DNA from: Chlorobium phaeovibrioides | GTDB lineage: Bacteria > Bacteroidota > Chlorobiia > Chlorobiales > Chlorobiaceae | Direction: 5' to 3' | Assembly (NCBI RefSeq): GCF_003968655.1 | Contig: NZ_RXYK01000009.1 | Location: forward strand, 1-64,000 | DNA length: 64,000 nucleotides | Shown: positions 1 through 8,482 of the stretch, in pieces | Position numbering within the stretch: position 1 is the stretch's first letter | Layout: each line of letters opens with the position of its first letter | Notes under the pieces: model-generated | The model's database searches: none | Seen by the model: only the letters and a program-made list of their open reading frames with translations | Told to the model about the DNA's origin: nothing | Position numbers and translations under genes: made by a program

Positions 1-108
1 GACTCCCTTTAATATTACAACAGGATATTATGAATCGTGCCCATTTGAGTACAAGCACTATATAACGTTGTTGAATAACGCAAATAGCAGACAGCAGCAC
101 ATCAGCTA
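1..108. other. Left-edge region with no gene seen
   Basis: This AT-rich stretch lies downstream of the minus-strand transposase gene. I see no open frame, tRNA or clear terminator hairpin in it. No REP-type palindrome that could partner the transposase is visible. Confidence 0.4.
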
Positions 109-1107
109 TCATGAATTCGCCCCATTCAAGGCGCCCCCATCCGTGACTTGTTTCAGCATATGGCTGACGGCGCTCGTCGTTACCCCGAGTTGACGCGCAG
201 TTGCGGCCAGTGAGACGCCATACTCCCAGACAGCCTTTCTGGCCAATGCTTTTCTCAACAAGGGAAGTCCTCCGCTCCGACTTCCCGATTGCAGATATGC
301 CATTGATATTCCCGCTTCAGCGCAAGCCTGCTTGACCGTTTCGTTCAGAAGCTCCTGAAGTTTTGTTTCCGGGAGTTGAACATCCGTTCGGTTTTCTGCC
401 TCGTTCATGATTTCACGAACAAACTCATCGCCACCCAGAATCCGCTCATCTCCCTGAGCCTGCTCTCCTCTCTTGCGTAGCGACAACACTTCCGACCATC
501 CGCCCTGTGATCGCAACAAGCCACCCCCTGACAGCTCCTGCTCCCGGTCAATACCCAACTCCTGTTCAACAAATGCGAGATACGCTTTTCTGGCCGCCCC
601 TTCAGTGTCCCCGAAAAAACGGAGCACATACTCCCGATCCATCCATTCATAAACAACCTCATTCATCATCACGGCATGCCCGCTCCATGGATAGAACGAC
701 AGCTCCTGAAGTGTTCCTGCCAGGCCAGCACGGAGAGGATTGAGATGGATGTATGCCACAAGCTTGTCGAAGTATGCATCCTCTTCGCAGATAATCGATT
801 TGTAACGATTCTGGAACAGATAACCGACTCGATTGTGACGACGGTTGAAATACTGAGCATAGCCTGACAGCAATCTCCGCATGAAGGATGACAGGCCATC
901 GGCACCGCTTTTCACCAGCGCATGGACATGATTGCTCATCAGGGCAAACGCATAAATGCCCGTCCCGGATGCCATGGCCAATCGGCCCATGCGTTCCAGA
1001 AACTCGGATCTGTCCGCCTCATCAAGAAAGATGGAACTGCGTTCTATCCCACGGATCATCACATGGTGGAATGTTCCCGGTGCATCAAGTCTCGGACCTC
1101 TTGGCAT
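109..1107 (-). CDS. REP-associated tyrosine transposase (RAYT, Y1_Tnp family)
   Basis: A 332-residue protein of the HUH single-strand transposase class that acts on REP palindromes. The N-terminus carries the family signature HHVMIRG (14-20), the metal-binding HUH pair in SNHVHAL (H60, H62), the conserved GYLFQNRYKS block near 95-104, and the helix DAYFDKLVAYIHLNP, where Y112 is the likely catalytic tyrosine (spacing as in E. coli TnpA-REP). A long C-terminal extension (about 170-332) ends in a helix-turn-helix-like segment around SLAATARQLGVTTSAVSHML. It is a single gene without a partner transposase or IS ends. RAYTs are usually domesticated single-copy genes, so this is probably not an active insertion sequence. 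All key residues are present, so nothing suggests a pseudogene. Confidence 0.9.
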   Translation of the reverse strand: MPRGPRLDAPGTFHHVMIRGIERSSIFLDEADRSEFLERMGRLAMASGTGIYAFALMSNHVHALVKSGADGLSSFMRRLLSGYAQYFNRRHNRVGYLFQNRYKSIICEEDAYFDKLVAYIHLNPLRAGLAGTLQELSFYPWSGHAVMMNEVVYEWMDREYVLRFFGDTEGAARKAYLAFVEQELGIDREQELSGGGLLRSQGGWSEVLSLRKRGEQAQGDERILGGDEFVREIMNEAENRTDVQLPETKLQELLNETVKQACAEAGISMAYLQSGSRSGGLPLLRKALARKAVWEYGVSLAATARQLGVTTSAVSHMLKQVTDGGALNGANS

Positions 1108-1264
1108 AGTAAATCCATTGTATTGCTATGTAAGCCGCGTCTTGTTTCCCCAATACATCAATATGCTTTTTATTCACGATATTCAACAACGTCCCCTAGT
1201 TTTTGTATATGCGTCAATGCAGGAAGTAGGATGGGAATTTCCCCCAAACACAACACACACTACA

Positions 1265-1876
1265 ATGAAAAAAATCGTAATGACGCTTATGGCTGCAGGC
1301 CTAATTGCAGCTCCTTCTCTCGCATCGGCAGAGACTACTCCTTATGTCAGCCTTTCTGCGGGTATCGGGATGATGAATAACTCTGATGTTGATTTGGAAA
1401 GCGGTGCAATATGGAGTGCTTCTGACCATGACGTAGAATATGACTCTGGATACGCACTCGAGGGTGCTTTTGGTGTCAAAAAAGACATGTTCCGAGCAGA
1501 ACTCGCCATTGGATATCAAGTGCAAGATGCAAATAAGGTCTTTGACACTAAATGGGATGGCTTAGAAGTATCCCTGCTTTCATTTATGGCCAACGGTTAT
1601 GCCGACTTTAAGATGGACGGAGGAATTTCTCCCTATCTTATGGGCGGTTTAGGTTTTGCTACAGTTGATGTATCTGATAGTAGTGTTTCTGCCGATGTGA
1701 CACCATTTGCATGGCAGCTCGGAGCCGGTGTAGGCGTTCCTGCGACAGATAACATTACTGTTGATCTCGGTTATCGCTACTTCTCGACAGCAGATGTCGA
1801 TATTGATTCAACTGTTTATGATTCAATCGGCTTTTCGACCAGCAAAATCCTGCTCGGCATGCGTTACAGCTTCTAA
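1265..1876 (+). CDS. Small outer-membrane beta-barrel protein (OmpA/porin-like)
   Basis: A 203-residue secreted protein. The start at 1265 gives a textbook signal peptide: MKK, a hydrophobic core, and an ASA cleavage site near residue 22. The mature part consists of short alternating strands rich in Gly, Tyr and Asp (for example PYLMGGLGFATVDV and ITVDLGYRYFSTADVD) and ends in a C-terminal Phe (MRYSF), the sorting signal of outer-membrane barrels. Length and pattern fit an eight-stranded barrel of the OmpW/OmpX/Opa-like families; the substrate is unknown. The longer open frame starting further upstream is rejected because it puts the signal peptide in the middle. The gene stands alone and is followed by a strong terminator. 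Confidence 0.85.
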   Translation: MKKIVMTLMAAGLIAAPSLASAETTPYVSLSAGIGMMNNSDVDLESGAIWSASDHDVEYDSGYALEGAFGVKKDMFRAELAIGYQVQDANKVFDTKWDGLEVSLLSFMANGYADFKMDGGISPYLMGGLGFATVDVSDSSVSADVTPFAWQLGAGVGVPATDNITVDLGYRYFSTADVDIDSTVYDSIGFSTSKILLGMRYSF

Positions 1877-1896
1877 ACTGTTCGTTTGGTTGTGTG

Positions 1897-1932
1897 AAAA
1901 GCGGCATCGGGGAACCGGTGCCGCTTTTTTTT
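1897..1932 (+). terminator. Rho-independent terminator of the beta-barrel gene
   Basis: A GC-rich stem (AAAAGCGGCA pairing with TGCCGCTTTT, with inner CGG/CCG pairing around a GGAA loop) is followed by eight T residues, 20 bases after the stop codon. Confidence 0.85.
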
Positions 1933-1963
1933 ATGCTGGATTGACGAGAGATGGGGGAAACGC

Positions 1964-2001
1964 AAAAAGTCCCGCTGCACATTGTGCTGCGGGACTTTTT
2001 T
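1964..2001 (-). terminator. Terminator downstream of the tRNA cluster (bidirectional)
   Basis: A 17-base arm (AAAAAGTCCCGCTGCAC) faces its near-perfect complement, with one mismatch and a 3-base loop. A- and T-runs flank it on both sides, so it can stop minus-strand transcripts leaving tRNA-Gln and backs up the plus-strand terminator just before it. Confidence 0.8.
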
Positions 2002-2005
2002 GGTG

Positions 2006-2077
2006 CTGAGGAGGCAGGACTCGAACCTGCAGTTGCCTGATCCAGAATCAGGAGCCTTACCATTTGGCCACTCCTCA
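2006..2077 (-). tRNA. tRNA-Gln (anticodon CTG)
   Basis: The minus strand folds as a cloverleaf: acceptor arms TGAGGAG/CTCCTCA, a D-arm with GGTAAGGC, an anticodon stem CCTGA/TCAGG enclosing the loop TTCTGGA (anticodon CTG), and a T-arm with GGTTCGAGTCC. The discriminator is G. The 3' CCA is not encoded. The overall sequence resembles bacterial glutamine tRNAs. Confidence 0.92.
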
Positions 2078-2090
2078 AAAGAACTGTTTG

Positions 2091-2164
2091 TGCACCCGAG
2101 AGGATTCGAACCTCTAACCGTCTGATTCGTAGTCAGATACTCTATCCAGTTGAGCTACGGGTGC
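2091..2164 (-). tRNA. tRNA-Arg (anticodon ACG)
   Basis: The cloverleaf on the minus strand has acceptor arms GCACCCG/CGGGTGC, an anticodon stem TCTGA/TCAGA around the loop CTACGAA (anticodon ACG, read as ICG after deamination), and a T-loop GGTTCGAATCC. The discriminator is A. CCA is not encoded. The body closely matches the common bacterial tRNA-Arg(ACG). Confidence 0.93.
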
Positions 2165-2170
2165 ATTGCT

Positions 2171-2203
2171 CAAAGGCCCGGCGACCTGGTTGCCGGGCCT
2201 TTG
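2171..2203 (-). terminator. Stem-loop between tRNA-Glu and tRNA-Arg
   Basis: A strong 12-bp inverted repeat (CAAAGGCCCGGC pairing with GCCGGGCCTTTG, 9-base loop) sits between the two tRNA genes. It lacks a long T-run, so it may be a weak terminator or a processing structure within a polycistronic tRNA transcript. Confidence 0.45.
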
Positions 2204-2211
2204 GCTGGTTG

Positions 2212-2285
2212 TAGCGTGTACGGGATTCGAACCCGTGATCTTCGCCGTGAGAGGGCGATGTCCTGGGCCACTAGACGAACACGCC
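2212..2285 (-). tRNA. tRNA-Glu (anticodon CTC)
   Basis: The minus strand starts GGCGTGTTCGTCTAGTGGCC, typical of glutamate tRNAs. The anticodon stem TCGCC/GGCGA encloses the loop CTCTCAC, giving anticodon CTC for GAG codons. The T-arm holds GGTTCGAATCC. The acceptor stem pairs with one G-U at position 1-72. CCA is not encoded. A second glutamate tRNA (TTC) would be expected elsewhere in the genome. Confidence 0.92.
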
Positions 2286-2321
2286 AGGTAGTAAATGCAT
2301 TCTTTCAAGCCAGATAACCAG

Positions 2322-2395
2322 TGGGCCCTGTAGGACTTGAACCTACGACCCAGCGATTATGAGTCGCTTGCTCTGACCAACTGAGCTAAGGGCCC
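2322..2395 (-). tRNA. CAT-anticodon tRNA, probably tRNA-Ile2 (lysidine type)
   Basis: Acceptor arms GGGCCCT/AGGGCCC, anticodon stem GCGA/TCGC, loop CTCATAA (anticodon CAT), T-arm GGTTCAAGTCC, discriminator A. The anticodon alone suggests methionine. However, the D-arm, the TCATAATCGC anticodon region, the GGTCG variable region and the T-arm match remembered E. coli and Bacillus tRNA-Ile2 genes much better than elongator tRNA-Met. If so, the anticodon C would be modified to lysidine by TilS so that it reads AUA. It is the first gene of the tRNA cluster. Confidence 0.85.
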
Positions 2396-2420
2396 TCAAT
2401 GCTTGGCTTTAGAGGGAGTT

Positions 2421-2448
2421 AATATAATGCCTGAACGATTAAATGCAA
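2421..2448 (-). promoter_or_regulatory. Predicted sigma-70-type promoter of the tRNA cluster
   Basis: On the minus strand, TTGCAT (-35, 2443-2448) and TATATT (-10, 2421-2426) are separated by 16 bases, about 25 bases before the first tRNA. Spacing and position fit a tRNA operon promoter; this is a pattern match only. Confidence 0.5.
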
Positions 2449-2482
2449 AGCTTTGGTCTGTTTTTTTTGCTTAATTTTCTGA

Positions 2483-3757
2483 TCATGAAAATTCATCGTA
2501 TTTCTGCCGTTTTATCCTGGCTCCCAGTCGGCGGAGCTTTTCTTCTATGCGTTCATACCCCCGATCGAGGTGGTAGACGCGGAGTACCTCTGTTGTTCCT
2601 TCGGCCACAAGACCTGCAAGAACAAGGCTTGCCGATGCTCTCAAATCTGTGGACATGACTTTTGTTCCTGAAAGGCGCTGGGGGCCGTGAACAACTGCCT
2701 GGTTGTCGGTTATGTCTATATGTGCGCCAAGCCTGTTCAGTTCGGGAATATGGTTGAACCGTTCATGGTAGATGCGGTCGGTGATGAGGCTGGTTCCTTC
2801 GGCCTGTGTCATGAGTGCCATCCATTGGGCCTGCATGTCGGTGGGAAAGGCGGGATAGGGTTCAGCGGTAATGTTGACTGGCTGGAGGGCTCCGGGGCTT
2901 TTGAGTGAGATGCTGTGCCCGTTTGTTGTTACTGTGCAGCCTGATCGGGTGAAGGCTTCAAGAACCGACTGCATCTGTTCGGGGTCAGTGTCGGTGAGGG
3001 TTATGGAGCCTCCGGTGATTGCTGCGGCGGCAAGCAGGGTTCCTGCTTCAATGCGGTCAAAAACATTGTTGAATTCAATCGGCTGGAGTGTGGGTCGGCC
3101 TTCTATGGTCAGGGTTGTTGTGCCGATGCCGGTGATGGGGGAGCCCATTGCGGCCAGAAAATGACAGAGTGCCTCTATTTCGGGTTCGGCGGCGGCGTTG
3201 GTGATGGTTGTTGTCCCTTCTGCCAGTGCGGCGGCCATGAGGGCGTTGCCGGTTGCTCCTACGGAAGAGACGGGGAAGTCTATCTGCCCTCCCTGCAGGC
3301 GTCCTTTGTTCGTTGTGGCTTCAATAAATCCGGTTTTAATGGTGATGGTGGCTCCGAGTTTTTCCATGGCCATGAGGTGCAGGTCAATCGGTCGCGGCCC
3401 GAAGGCGCAGCCTCCCGGGAGTGAAACTTCTGCATGGCCGAAACGGGCAAGAAGGGGACCGAGTACATAGATGGAGGCTCTCATTTTCTTTACCAGTTCG
3501 TAAGGTGCCCGTGCGCTTTTTACCTTGCTGGTTGAGATTTCAAGAATGCCGTCTTCAAGGTGGCTTTCGGCTCCCAGATGGTGAAGCAGAGAGCGGAAGG
3601 TTGCGATGTCTTTCAGGTCGGGAATCCGGTGCAGCCGGAAGAGGCCGGTGCCTGCAAGAAGCGTTGCTGCTATTATGGGAAGTGAAGAGTTTTTTGAGCC
3701 CGAAGCGGCAATGGTTCCTTCAAGTCGGGTCCCGCCCTGTATGACAAGTTTGTCCAT
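2483..3757 (-). CDS. murA: UDP-N-acetylglucosamine 1-carboxyvinyltransferase MurA
   Basis: This enzyme performs the first committed step of peptidoglycan synthesis, transferring enolpyruvate from PEP to UDP-GlcNAc in the cytoplasm. The protein is 424 residues, the normal family length. It has the N-terminal [15 protein letters not shown] motif containing the substrate lysine K22, and the catalytic cysteine loop [14 protein letters not shown] with Cys117 (Cys115 of E. coli). Because the cysteine is present, fosfomycin sensitivity would be expected. The start at 3757 (MDKLVIQGG) is chosen because it begins exactly at the family's first strand; a longer frame upstream adds an unrelated 115-residue extension. 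No good Shine-Dalgarno sequence is visible. The gene is divergent from the EnvC-like gene. Confidence 0.96.
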   Translation of the reverse strand: MDKLVIQGGTRLEGTIAASGSKNSSLPIIAATLLAGTGLFRLHRIPDLKDIATFRSLLHHLGAESHLEDGILEISTSKVKSARAPYELVKKMRASIYVLGPLLARFGHAEVSLPGGCAFGPRPIDLHLMAMEKLGATITIKTGFIEATTNKGRLQGGQIDFPVSSVGATGNALMAAALAEGTTTITNAAAEPEIEALCHFLAAMGSPITGIGTTTLTIEGRPTLQPIEFNNVFDRIEAGTLLAAAAITGGSITLTDTDPEQMQSVLEAFTRSGCTVTTNGHSISLKSPGALQPVNITAEPYPAFPTDMQAQWMALMTQAEGTSLITDRIYHERFNHIPELNRLGAHIDITDNQAVVHGPQRLSGTKVMSTDLRASASLVLAGLVAEGTTEVLRVYHLDRGYERIEEKLRRLGARIKRQKYDEFS

Positions 3758-3896
3758 GGATATGTATGCTGTTTTCCGCCGATGCAAAAAGGGAATGTAT
3801 AACAAATTAATTTTTTTGACGGGCTCTTTGCGAAGAAAAGATTTAATGCTGTACCTTGAAACAGTTATGCGCACCCTATAACCGTTTTCCCGCACA

Positions 3897-5270
3897 GTGA
3901 ACGATTTGGCTTTCCATGGCTTCTCTCTGAGAAGTATTCTGCTGTCCCGTTTTTTCGGGCGACTTGTCAGTCTGTTGATTCTTTTTGTGGTCCTCCCTGT
4001 ATGCCTGCCAGGGGTTACACCGGTGCGTTCTGCTGTGGCTGCTGAGAGCAGTGAACTCCTGAAAATCAAAAAGGAGCGTCGTGCAGTTGAGGCCAATCTC
4101 AACAGCCTGAAAAAACAGCTTCAGGAGTACCAGTCGAAATTGAATTCCACCGCTCGAAAGCAAAAGCAGACGCAGCGCCAGGTGGAGAGCATACGAAAGA
4201 AAATCAAGGTTCTTGGTAAGCTGATCAGTGAAAATCAGCGATATCTGAAGGTGCTTGATCGCGATATCGGCCGTCTCCAGGGGGAGCTGCAGTCCAACAG
4301 GCGGGTATATGGAACGGTTTCTGACGGGTTCAGACGAACGGCGGTTTCCGTTTATAAGTATGGTCGACAGAGGGATGTTGAGCAGTTGTTTTCTTCTGGT
4401 TCTGTCAATGATGCGCTTGTGCGTGTTGGTTATATCGGATATTTCTCCCGTGCGGTTCACCATCATGTTGATGAGCTGCAGGAGGCTGCCGTGAAGCTTG
4501 AGAGTTCCCGTGCGGAGCTTGAGAAAAGCTATCGGGCAAAAGCGGCTGCGGTGAAGGATCAGGAGCGTCAGTTGAGAAATATGGCTGCCAGCCGGACAGC
4601 TGAAGAGCGGGCTCTGGCAAAATTGAAGAAACAGAGGAAGGCCGATACTGCCCGGGTTCTGGAAGCACGCCGCAAGAGACGGCTGCTTCAGAAGCGGATT
4701 GAGGGGCTGATTCTTGCTGAGCAGAAAGCCATTGAGGCTGAAAATGCACGACGGGCAGCCCGAATGGCTCCGGCGGGCAGACCGGCCCCTTCGGCAGGTA
4801 AGGCAGTGGGTGGCAGGGTTGTTCCTCCTCCTCCCGATTCCCCCGAACTGCTCCGGATTTCCGCTGACTTTGACAAGGCTGTCGGTCAGCTGCCCTGGCC
4901 TGTCAGTAATGGGAGGGTGTCGCAGCGGTTTGGGCCTTTCAAAGACAAAGAGCTCAATATTGTCACTACAAACAATGGTATAGATATTTCAGTGCCTGCC
5001 AACACGATTGTTAAGGCGGTTTCAGGTGGCAAGGTTGCCAGGATTGCTTTTATGCCGACATTCGGCCACATTGTCATTATCCGTCACCCGAAGTCGTATC
5101 TTACCGTGTATGCGAATCTTGGCTCCATTCGGGTTGCCCAGAACGAGCTTCTTTCGTCGCAGCAGGTGATAGGCGCTTCTGGCAAAAATCTTGATGGAGG
5201 CTCCATTGTCCATTTTGAAATCTGGAAAGGACGCCTGAAGCAGAACCCTGAAACCTGGCTCAGAAAGTAG
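3897..5270 (+). CDS. envC: EnvC-like murein hydrolase activator (degenerate LytM/M23 domain)
   Basis: A 457-residue periplasmic protein. It has an N-terminal membrane/signal segment (about 17-48, cleavage near AVAAE), two long charged coiled-coil regions (about 50-130 and 190-275), a proline-rich linker and a C-terminal M23 domain (about 330-457). Active M23 enzymes bind zinc through HxxxD and HxH. Here the first histidine is Asn (NNGIDIS) and the first histidine of HxH is replaced (IVHFE), so the zinc site is broken, as in E. coli EnvC. It therefore more likely activates amidases at the division site, under control of FtsEX, than cuts murein itself. An ftsE gene lies at 21.4-22.1 kb. The start used is GTG at 3897, as no in-frame ATG sits at a better place. 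Confidence 0.82.
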   Translation: MNDLAFHGFSLRSILLSRFFGRLVSLLILFVVLPVCLPGVTPVRSAVAAESSELLKIKKERRAVEANLNSLKKQLQEYQSKLNSTARKQKQTQRQVESIRKKIKVLGKLISENQRYLKVLDRDIGRLQGELQSNRRVYGTVSDGFRRTAVSVYKYGRQRDVEQLFSSGSVNDALVRVGYIGYFSRAVHHHVDELQEAAVKLESSRAELEKSYRAKAAAVKDQERQLRNMAASRTAEERALAKLKKQRKADTARVLEARRKRRLLQKRIEGLILAEQKAIEAENARRAARMAPAGRPAPSAGKAVGGRVVPPPPDSPELLRISADFDKAVGQLPWPVSNGRVSQRFGPFKDKELNIVTTNNGIDISVPANTIVKAVSGGKVARIAFMPTFGHIVIIRHPKSYLTVYANLGSIRVAQNELLSSQQVIGASGKNLDGGSIVHFEIWKGRLKQNPETWLRK

Positions 5271-5287
5271 CCGAAATTACCTGGCCA

Positions 5288-5830
5288 ATGCCTCTGAAAC
5301 AGCTGTTTTCCGCCATGATGGCGGTTATGTTCCGTTACAGGAATTTCTGGAACCGGGTTGAGACGGGAGAATTTCCTGAGGGGGTTGATCTTCTGCGAAG
5401 CTATGCTGTTCCGGTTATTGCTGTGGTGCAGTTGCTGAAATTCCCGCTTATTGGTGAGCCCCGTCCTGCGATGTTTTATTCCATCGCGTCGTTTCTGCTT
5501 GATGTTACTGCTCTGTATCTTCTCTCTGGCGGGATGCTTAAACTGCTTTTCCCTCTTGAGCCTGCCGGAATGGAGGGGAAGGTTGTGACTGTTCTCGCCT
5601 ATGGCCTCACTCCTGTCTGGCTGTTTGAGCTGTTTTATTTTTCGCCGCTCTGGAGCTGGGTGGTTGCTTTGCTTGCGCTTGGCCACACTCTTTTGATTTG
5701 CTGGTATGGATTTTCTCTGTTGCTCGGGGTTTCGGGAAGGCCGATGCTTCGTGCCGGTTTTTTTCTTGCCGGAGTAGAGAGCGTTGTGTTTATGCTCTCC
5801 ATGTCGCTTATGCGCCTGTTTAATTTTTAG
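5288..5830 (+). CDS. Yip1-family multi-pass membrane protein
   Basis: A 180-residue integral membrane protein with about five hydrophobic segments (roughly 41-53, 63-85, 98-117, 119-143, 155-177). The N-terminal stretch FRYRNFWNRVETGEF and the segment order fit the bacterial Yip1/DUF1282 family. Its function is unknown. It starts 17 bases after the EnvC-like gene and is followed by nadE 15 bases later, so the three are probably co-transcribed. No catalytic motif is visible. Confidence 0.6.
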   Translation: MPLKQLFSAMMAVMFRYRNFWNRVETGEFPEGVDLLRSYAVPVIAVVQLLKFPLIGEPRPAMFYSIASFLLDVTALYLLSGGMLKLLFPLEPAGMEGKVVTVLAYGLTPVWLFELFYFSPLWSWVVALLALGHTLLICWYGFSLLLGVSGRPMLRAGFFLAGVESVVFMLSMSLMRLFNF

Positions 5831-5845
5831 TGTTCAGCCATTATC

Positions 5846-6679
5846 ATGAAGGTTCAGGATCTTGATCTTAATTATCAGCTTGTGGAGGAGATTCTTTCGT
5901 CTTTCCTTCGCAATGAAATCCGGAAATTCGGCTTTCAGTCTCTTGTGCTGGGCCTTTCGGGAGGTATTGATTCTGCGGTGGTCTGTGAATTGGCCGTCCG
6001 GGCCCTTGGCGCCGAGAATGTGCTGGCGGTGAAGATGCCCTACAGGGCGAGCAGCCGTGAGAGTCTGGAACATGCTGAGTTGATGGTGGAAAGGCTTTCC
6101 ATCCGTTCCGAGGAGCACGATATTTCGCCGCCGGTTGATGCTTTTTTTACCGGAATTCCTGAGGAGAGCCGCCTTCGAAGGGGGAACATCATGGCGCGAG
6201 CCAGAATGATTGTTCTCTATGATGTGTCGGCCCGTGACGGCTGCCTGGTGGCCGGTACCAGCAATAAAACAGAACTGCTTCTCGGATATGGAACAATGTT
6301 CGGCGATATGGCTTCGGCCGTCAACCCCATAGGGGATCTCTACAAGAGTCAGGTTCGCGGCCTTGCCCGTCATCTGGGCATTCCCGCAGCTCTTATAGAA
6401 AAGGCCCCTTCTGCCGACTTGTGGCAGGGGCAGAGTGATGAGGCAGATCTGGGTTTTACCTATGAAGAGGTGGACATACTTCTTTACCAGATGCTGGAGC
6501 TGCGGATGGACAAGGAGTCGATTCTTGCTGAAGGTGTGCCGGAACCTTTTTACGCACGGGTCCGCCAGATGGTTGTGCGCAACCAGTACAAGCGGTTGAT
6601 GCCTGTGATTGCTAAAATATCAGGCCGCACGCCCGGTATTGATTTCCGGTATGCCCGTGACTGGCAGGAAATCAGCTGA
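5846..6679 (+). CDS. nadE: NH3-dependent NAD(+) synthetase
   Basis: The enzyme amidates nicotinic acid adenine dinucleotide to NAD with ATP and ammonia. The protein is 277 residues and has the N-type ATP pyrophosphatase P-loop GLSGGIDS (36-43), the [17 protein letters not shown] block that binds the substrate, and the [19 protein letters not shown] loop. It lacks the N-terminal nitrilase (glutaminase) domain, so ammonia must be supplied free or by a partner. It ends one base before the stop codon of the convergent nadB gene. The context is NAD synthesis together with nadB and nadA in this window. Confidence 0.96.
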   Translation: MKVQDLDLNYQLVEEILSSFLRNEIRKFGFQSLVLGLSGGIDSAVVCELAVRALGAENVLAVKMPYRASSRESLEHAELMVERLSIRSEEHDISPPVDAFFTGIPEESRLRRGNIMARARMIVLYDVSARDGCLVAGTSNKTELLLGYGTMFGDMASAVNPIGDLYKSQVRGLARHLGIPAALIEKAPSADLWQGQSDEADLGFTYEEVDILLYQMLELRMDKESILAEGVPEPFYARVRQMVVRNQYKRLMPVIAKISGRTPGIDFRYARDWQEIS

Positions 6680-6680
6680 T

Positions 6681-8276
6681 TTAAAACGAGCGAAGTATGG
6701 TGTCCTGGTGAAAGTGCTTGTCGTCGGTTTCCGGGTAGTCAGTTGTATAGTGCAGACCTCGTGATTCACGGCGTTTTATTGCGCCTTCAATAATCATGCT
6801 TGCCACCTTGATGATGTTGCGGAGTTCAAGCGTCTGCGTGGTGATTTTGGTTTTCTTGTAGAATGATTCCGTCTCTTCCTTGAGAAAGTCGATCCGCCGT
6901 TTTGCCCGCTCCAGACGGAGGTCGCTTCGTACGATTCCCACATAGTCGTTCATGACCTGCTGGGCTTCTCGTTTATTGTGGGCTACGAGTATCCGCTCTT
7001 CAGGGTTGACGGTGCCGCTGTCGTCCCAGTCGGGGAATTTGACATTGTTTTCAATCAAGGGGAGTTCCTGTTCAATGTCGTTGCATGAACGCCATGCAAA
7101 GACCAGTGCCTCAAGCAGCGAGTTGCTTGCAAGGCGGTTTGCCCCGTGTACGCCCGTACAACTTGTTTCGCCGCATGCGTAGAGGCGGTTCAGGGTGGTT
7201 CTGCCGCGGCTGTCGGTACGAACTCCTCCGCATGAGTAGTGCGCGGCCGGTACTACGGGAATCATTTCCTGTGTCATGTCTATGCCGAATTCAAGACAGG
7301 TTTCATAGATGTTCGGGAAGTGCTCTCGAGTTTTATTGGCGTCAATGTGGGTGACATCTAAATACACGCACTCTTCGCCGCTTTTCTTGATTTCAGAGTC
7401 AATGGCGCGTGCCACAATGTCGCGCGGGGCAAGGTTCTGGCGCTTGTCGTATTTGTGCATGAATTCCTGGCCGTTTTTCAATCTGAGAATACCGCCGAAT
7501 CCACGGACTGCTTCAGAAATAAGGAATGATTTTGCTTTCGGGTGGTAGAGCGATGTGGGGTGAAACTGAATGAACTCCATGTTTGCGATTTCAGCTCCAG
7601 CTCTGTAGGCCATTGCAACTCCGTCGCCGGTTGCAATATCGGGGTTGGTGGTGTGAGGGTATACATGGCCAAGCCCGCCTGAGGCAATCATGGTTATTTT
7701 TGCCAGAATTTTTTTTGCGCGTCGCTGTCGTGAGTCGAGAACATAGGCTCCGTAGCAGGTGATGTCATTGGTTTTGATGCCCAGATGGTGCTGGGTGAGA
7801 AGTTCAATGGCAAAGTGGTGTTCGAGAAGGGTGATGTTGGGGTGGTTCTCGACACTCCTGAGCAGAGCGTTCTCAACTTCGCGTCCAGTGAGGTCCTGCG
7901 CATGGACAATGCGGCTTCTTGAGTGCCCCCCCTCTTTGCCGAGGTGGAGGTGATCATGGTCGGAGGTGGTGAAGTTGACTCCGAGCCTGATGAGGCGCCT
8001 GATGTGTTCGGGCCCTTCATGTACCATGGTGGAAACCATCTCCCGGTTGCAGAGCCCTGCTCCGGCGTCAAGCGTGTCGTTGATGTGAAGGTCGGCGCTG
8101 TCTCCGCTGTCCATGGTGGCGGCAATGCCTCCCTGCGCCCAGTTTGTGTTGGAGGTGGAACTCTCCTTTTTGGTGATGATTGTGACATTGGCTTTCTCGG
8201 CCATATGAATGGCGAAATACAGTCCTCCGATGCCGCTGCCTATTACAAGGACATCTGTTGTTATCTCTTCAGTCAT
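6681..8276 (-). CDS. nadB: L-aspartate oxidase
   Basis: This flavoenzyme oxidises aspartate to iminoaspartate, the substrate of NadA, in de novo NAD synthesis. The protein is 531 residues, the usual length. It shows the Rossmann FAD motif [11 protein letters not shown] (13-23), the flavin-contact stretch [10 protein letters not shown], the substrate-loop signature [10 protein letters not shown] and the [16 protein letters not shown] helix of the succinate dehydrogenase/fumarate reductase flavoprotein family. In an anaerobe fumarate or another acceptor probably replaces oxygen (inference). The gene is monocistronic here, with an upstream hairpin region separating it from pdaD. Confidence 0.96.
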   Translation of the reverse strand: MTEEITTDVLVIGSGIGGLYFAIHMAEKANVTIITKKESSTSNTNWAQGGIAATMDSGDSADLHINDTLDAGAGLCNREMVSTMVHEGPEHIRRLIRLGVNFTTSDHDHLHLGKEGGHSRSRIVHAQDLTGREVENALLRSVENHPNITLLEHHFAIELLTQHHLGIKTNDITCYGAYVLDSRQRRAKKILAKITMIASGGLGHVYPHTTNPDIATGDGVAMAYRAGAEIANMEFIQFHPTSLYHPKAKSFLISEAVRGFGGILRLKNGQEFMHKYDKRQNLAPRDIVARAIDSEIKKSGEECVYLDVTHIDANKTREHFPNIYETCLEFGIDMTQEMIPVVPAAHYSCGGVRTDSRGRTTLNRLYACGETSCTGVHGANRLASNSLLEALVFAWRSCNDIEQELPLIENNVKFPDWDDSGTVNPEERILVAHNKREAQQVMNDYVGIVRSDLRLERAKRRIDFLKEETESFYKKTKITTQTLELRNIIKVASMIIEGAIKRRESRGLHYTTDYPETDDKHFHQDTILRSF

Positions 8277-8400
8277 GGGCGTGTTGTGTATAGAGGGTCA
8301 TTGGTGCGGTGGTCAGGAGGAACAGAGGGACGGATTAAAAATAGCATGACGGCGCTGAATTTCCTCTCAGTCGGGCGAAGAAAAAGCTTGGGACGGCGGG

Positions 8401-8446
8401 CTTTGTAAGGGGACCAAGAGCGATCGTTCTCTGGTCCCCTTCAAAG
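8401..8446 (-). terminator. Long inverted repeat after pdaD (probable terminator)
   Basis: The arms CTTTGTAAGGGGACCA and TGGTCCCCTTCAAAG pair over about 15 bases with a single-base bulge. Further partial pairing (AGAG/CTCT) surrounds a central CGATCG. It lies 37 bases past the pdaD stop. The T-run is short, so termination is likely but not certain. Confidence 0.55.
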
Positions 8447-8482
8447 GTAAAAGACTCACTTTGCAGTGAGGGTTGTTGTGGC

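Noticed and set aside
956-1264. Upstream extension of the outer-membrane protein frame
   Set aside because: It would bury the signal peptide in the middle of the protein; the ATG at 1265 gives a normal exported protein.
2006-2395. tRNA cluster as an integration hotspot
   Set aside because: The flanking genes are murA and an outer-membrane protein gene; no integrase or partial tRNA repeat is present.
3758-4102. N-terminal extension of MurA
   Set aside because: The extra 115 residues are basic and unlike any MurA, and they run antisense to the EnvC-like gene start.
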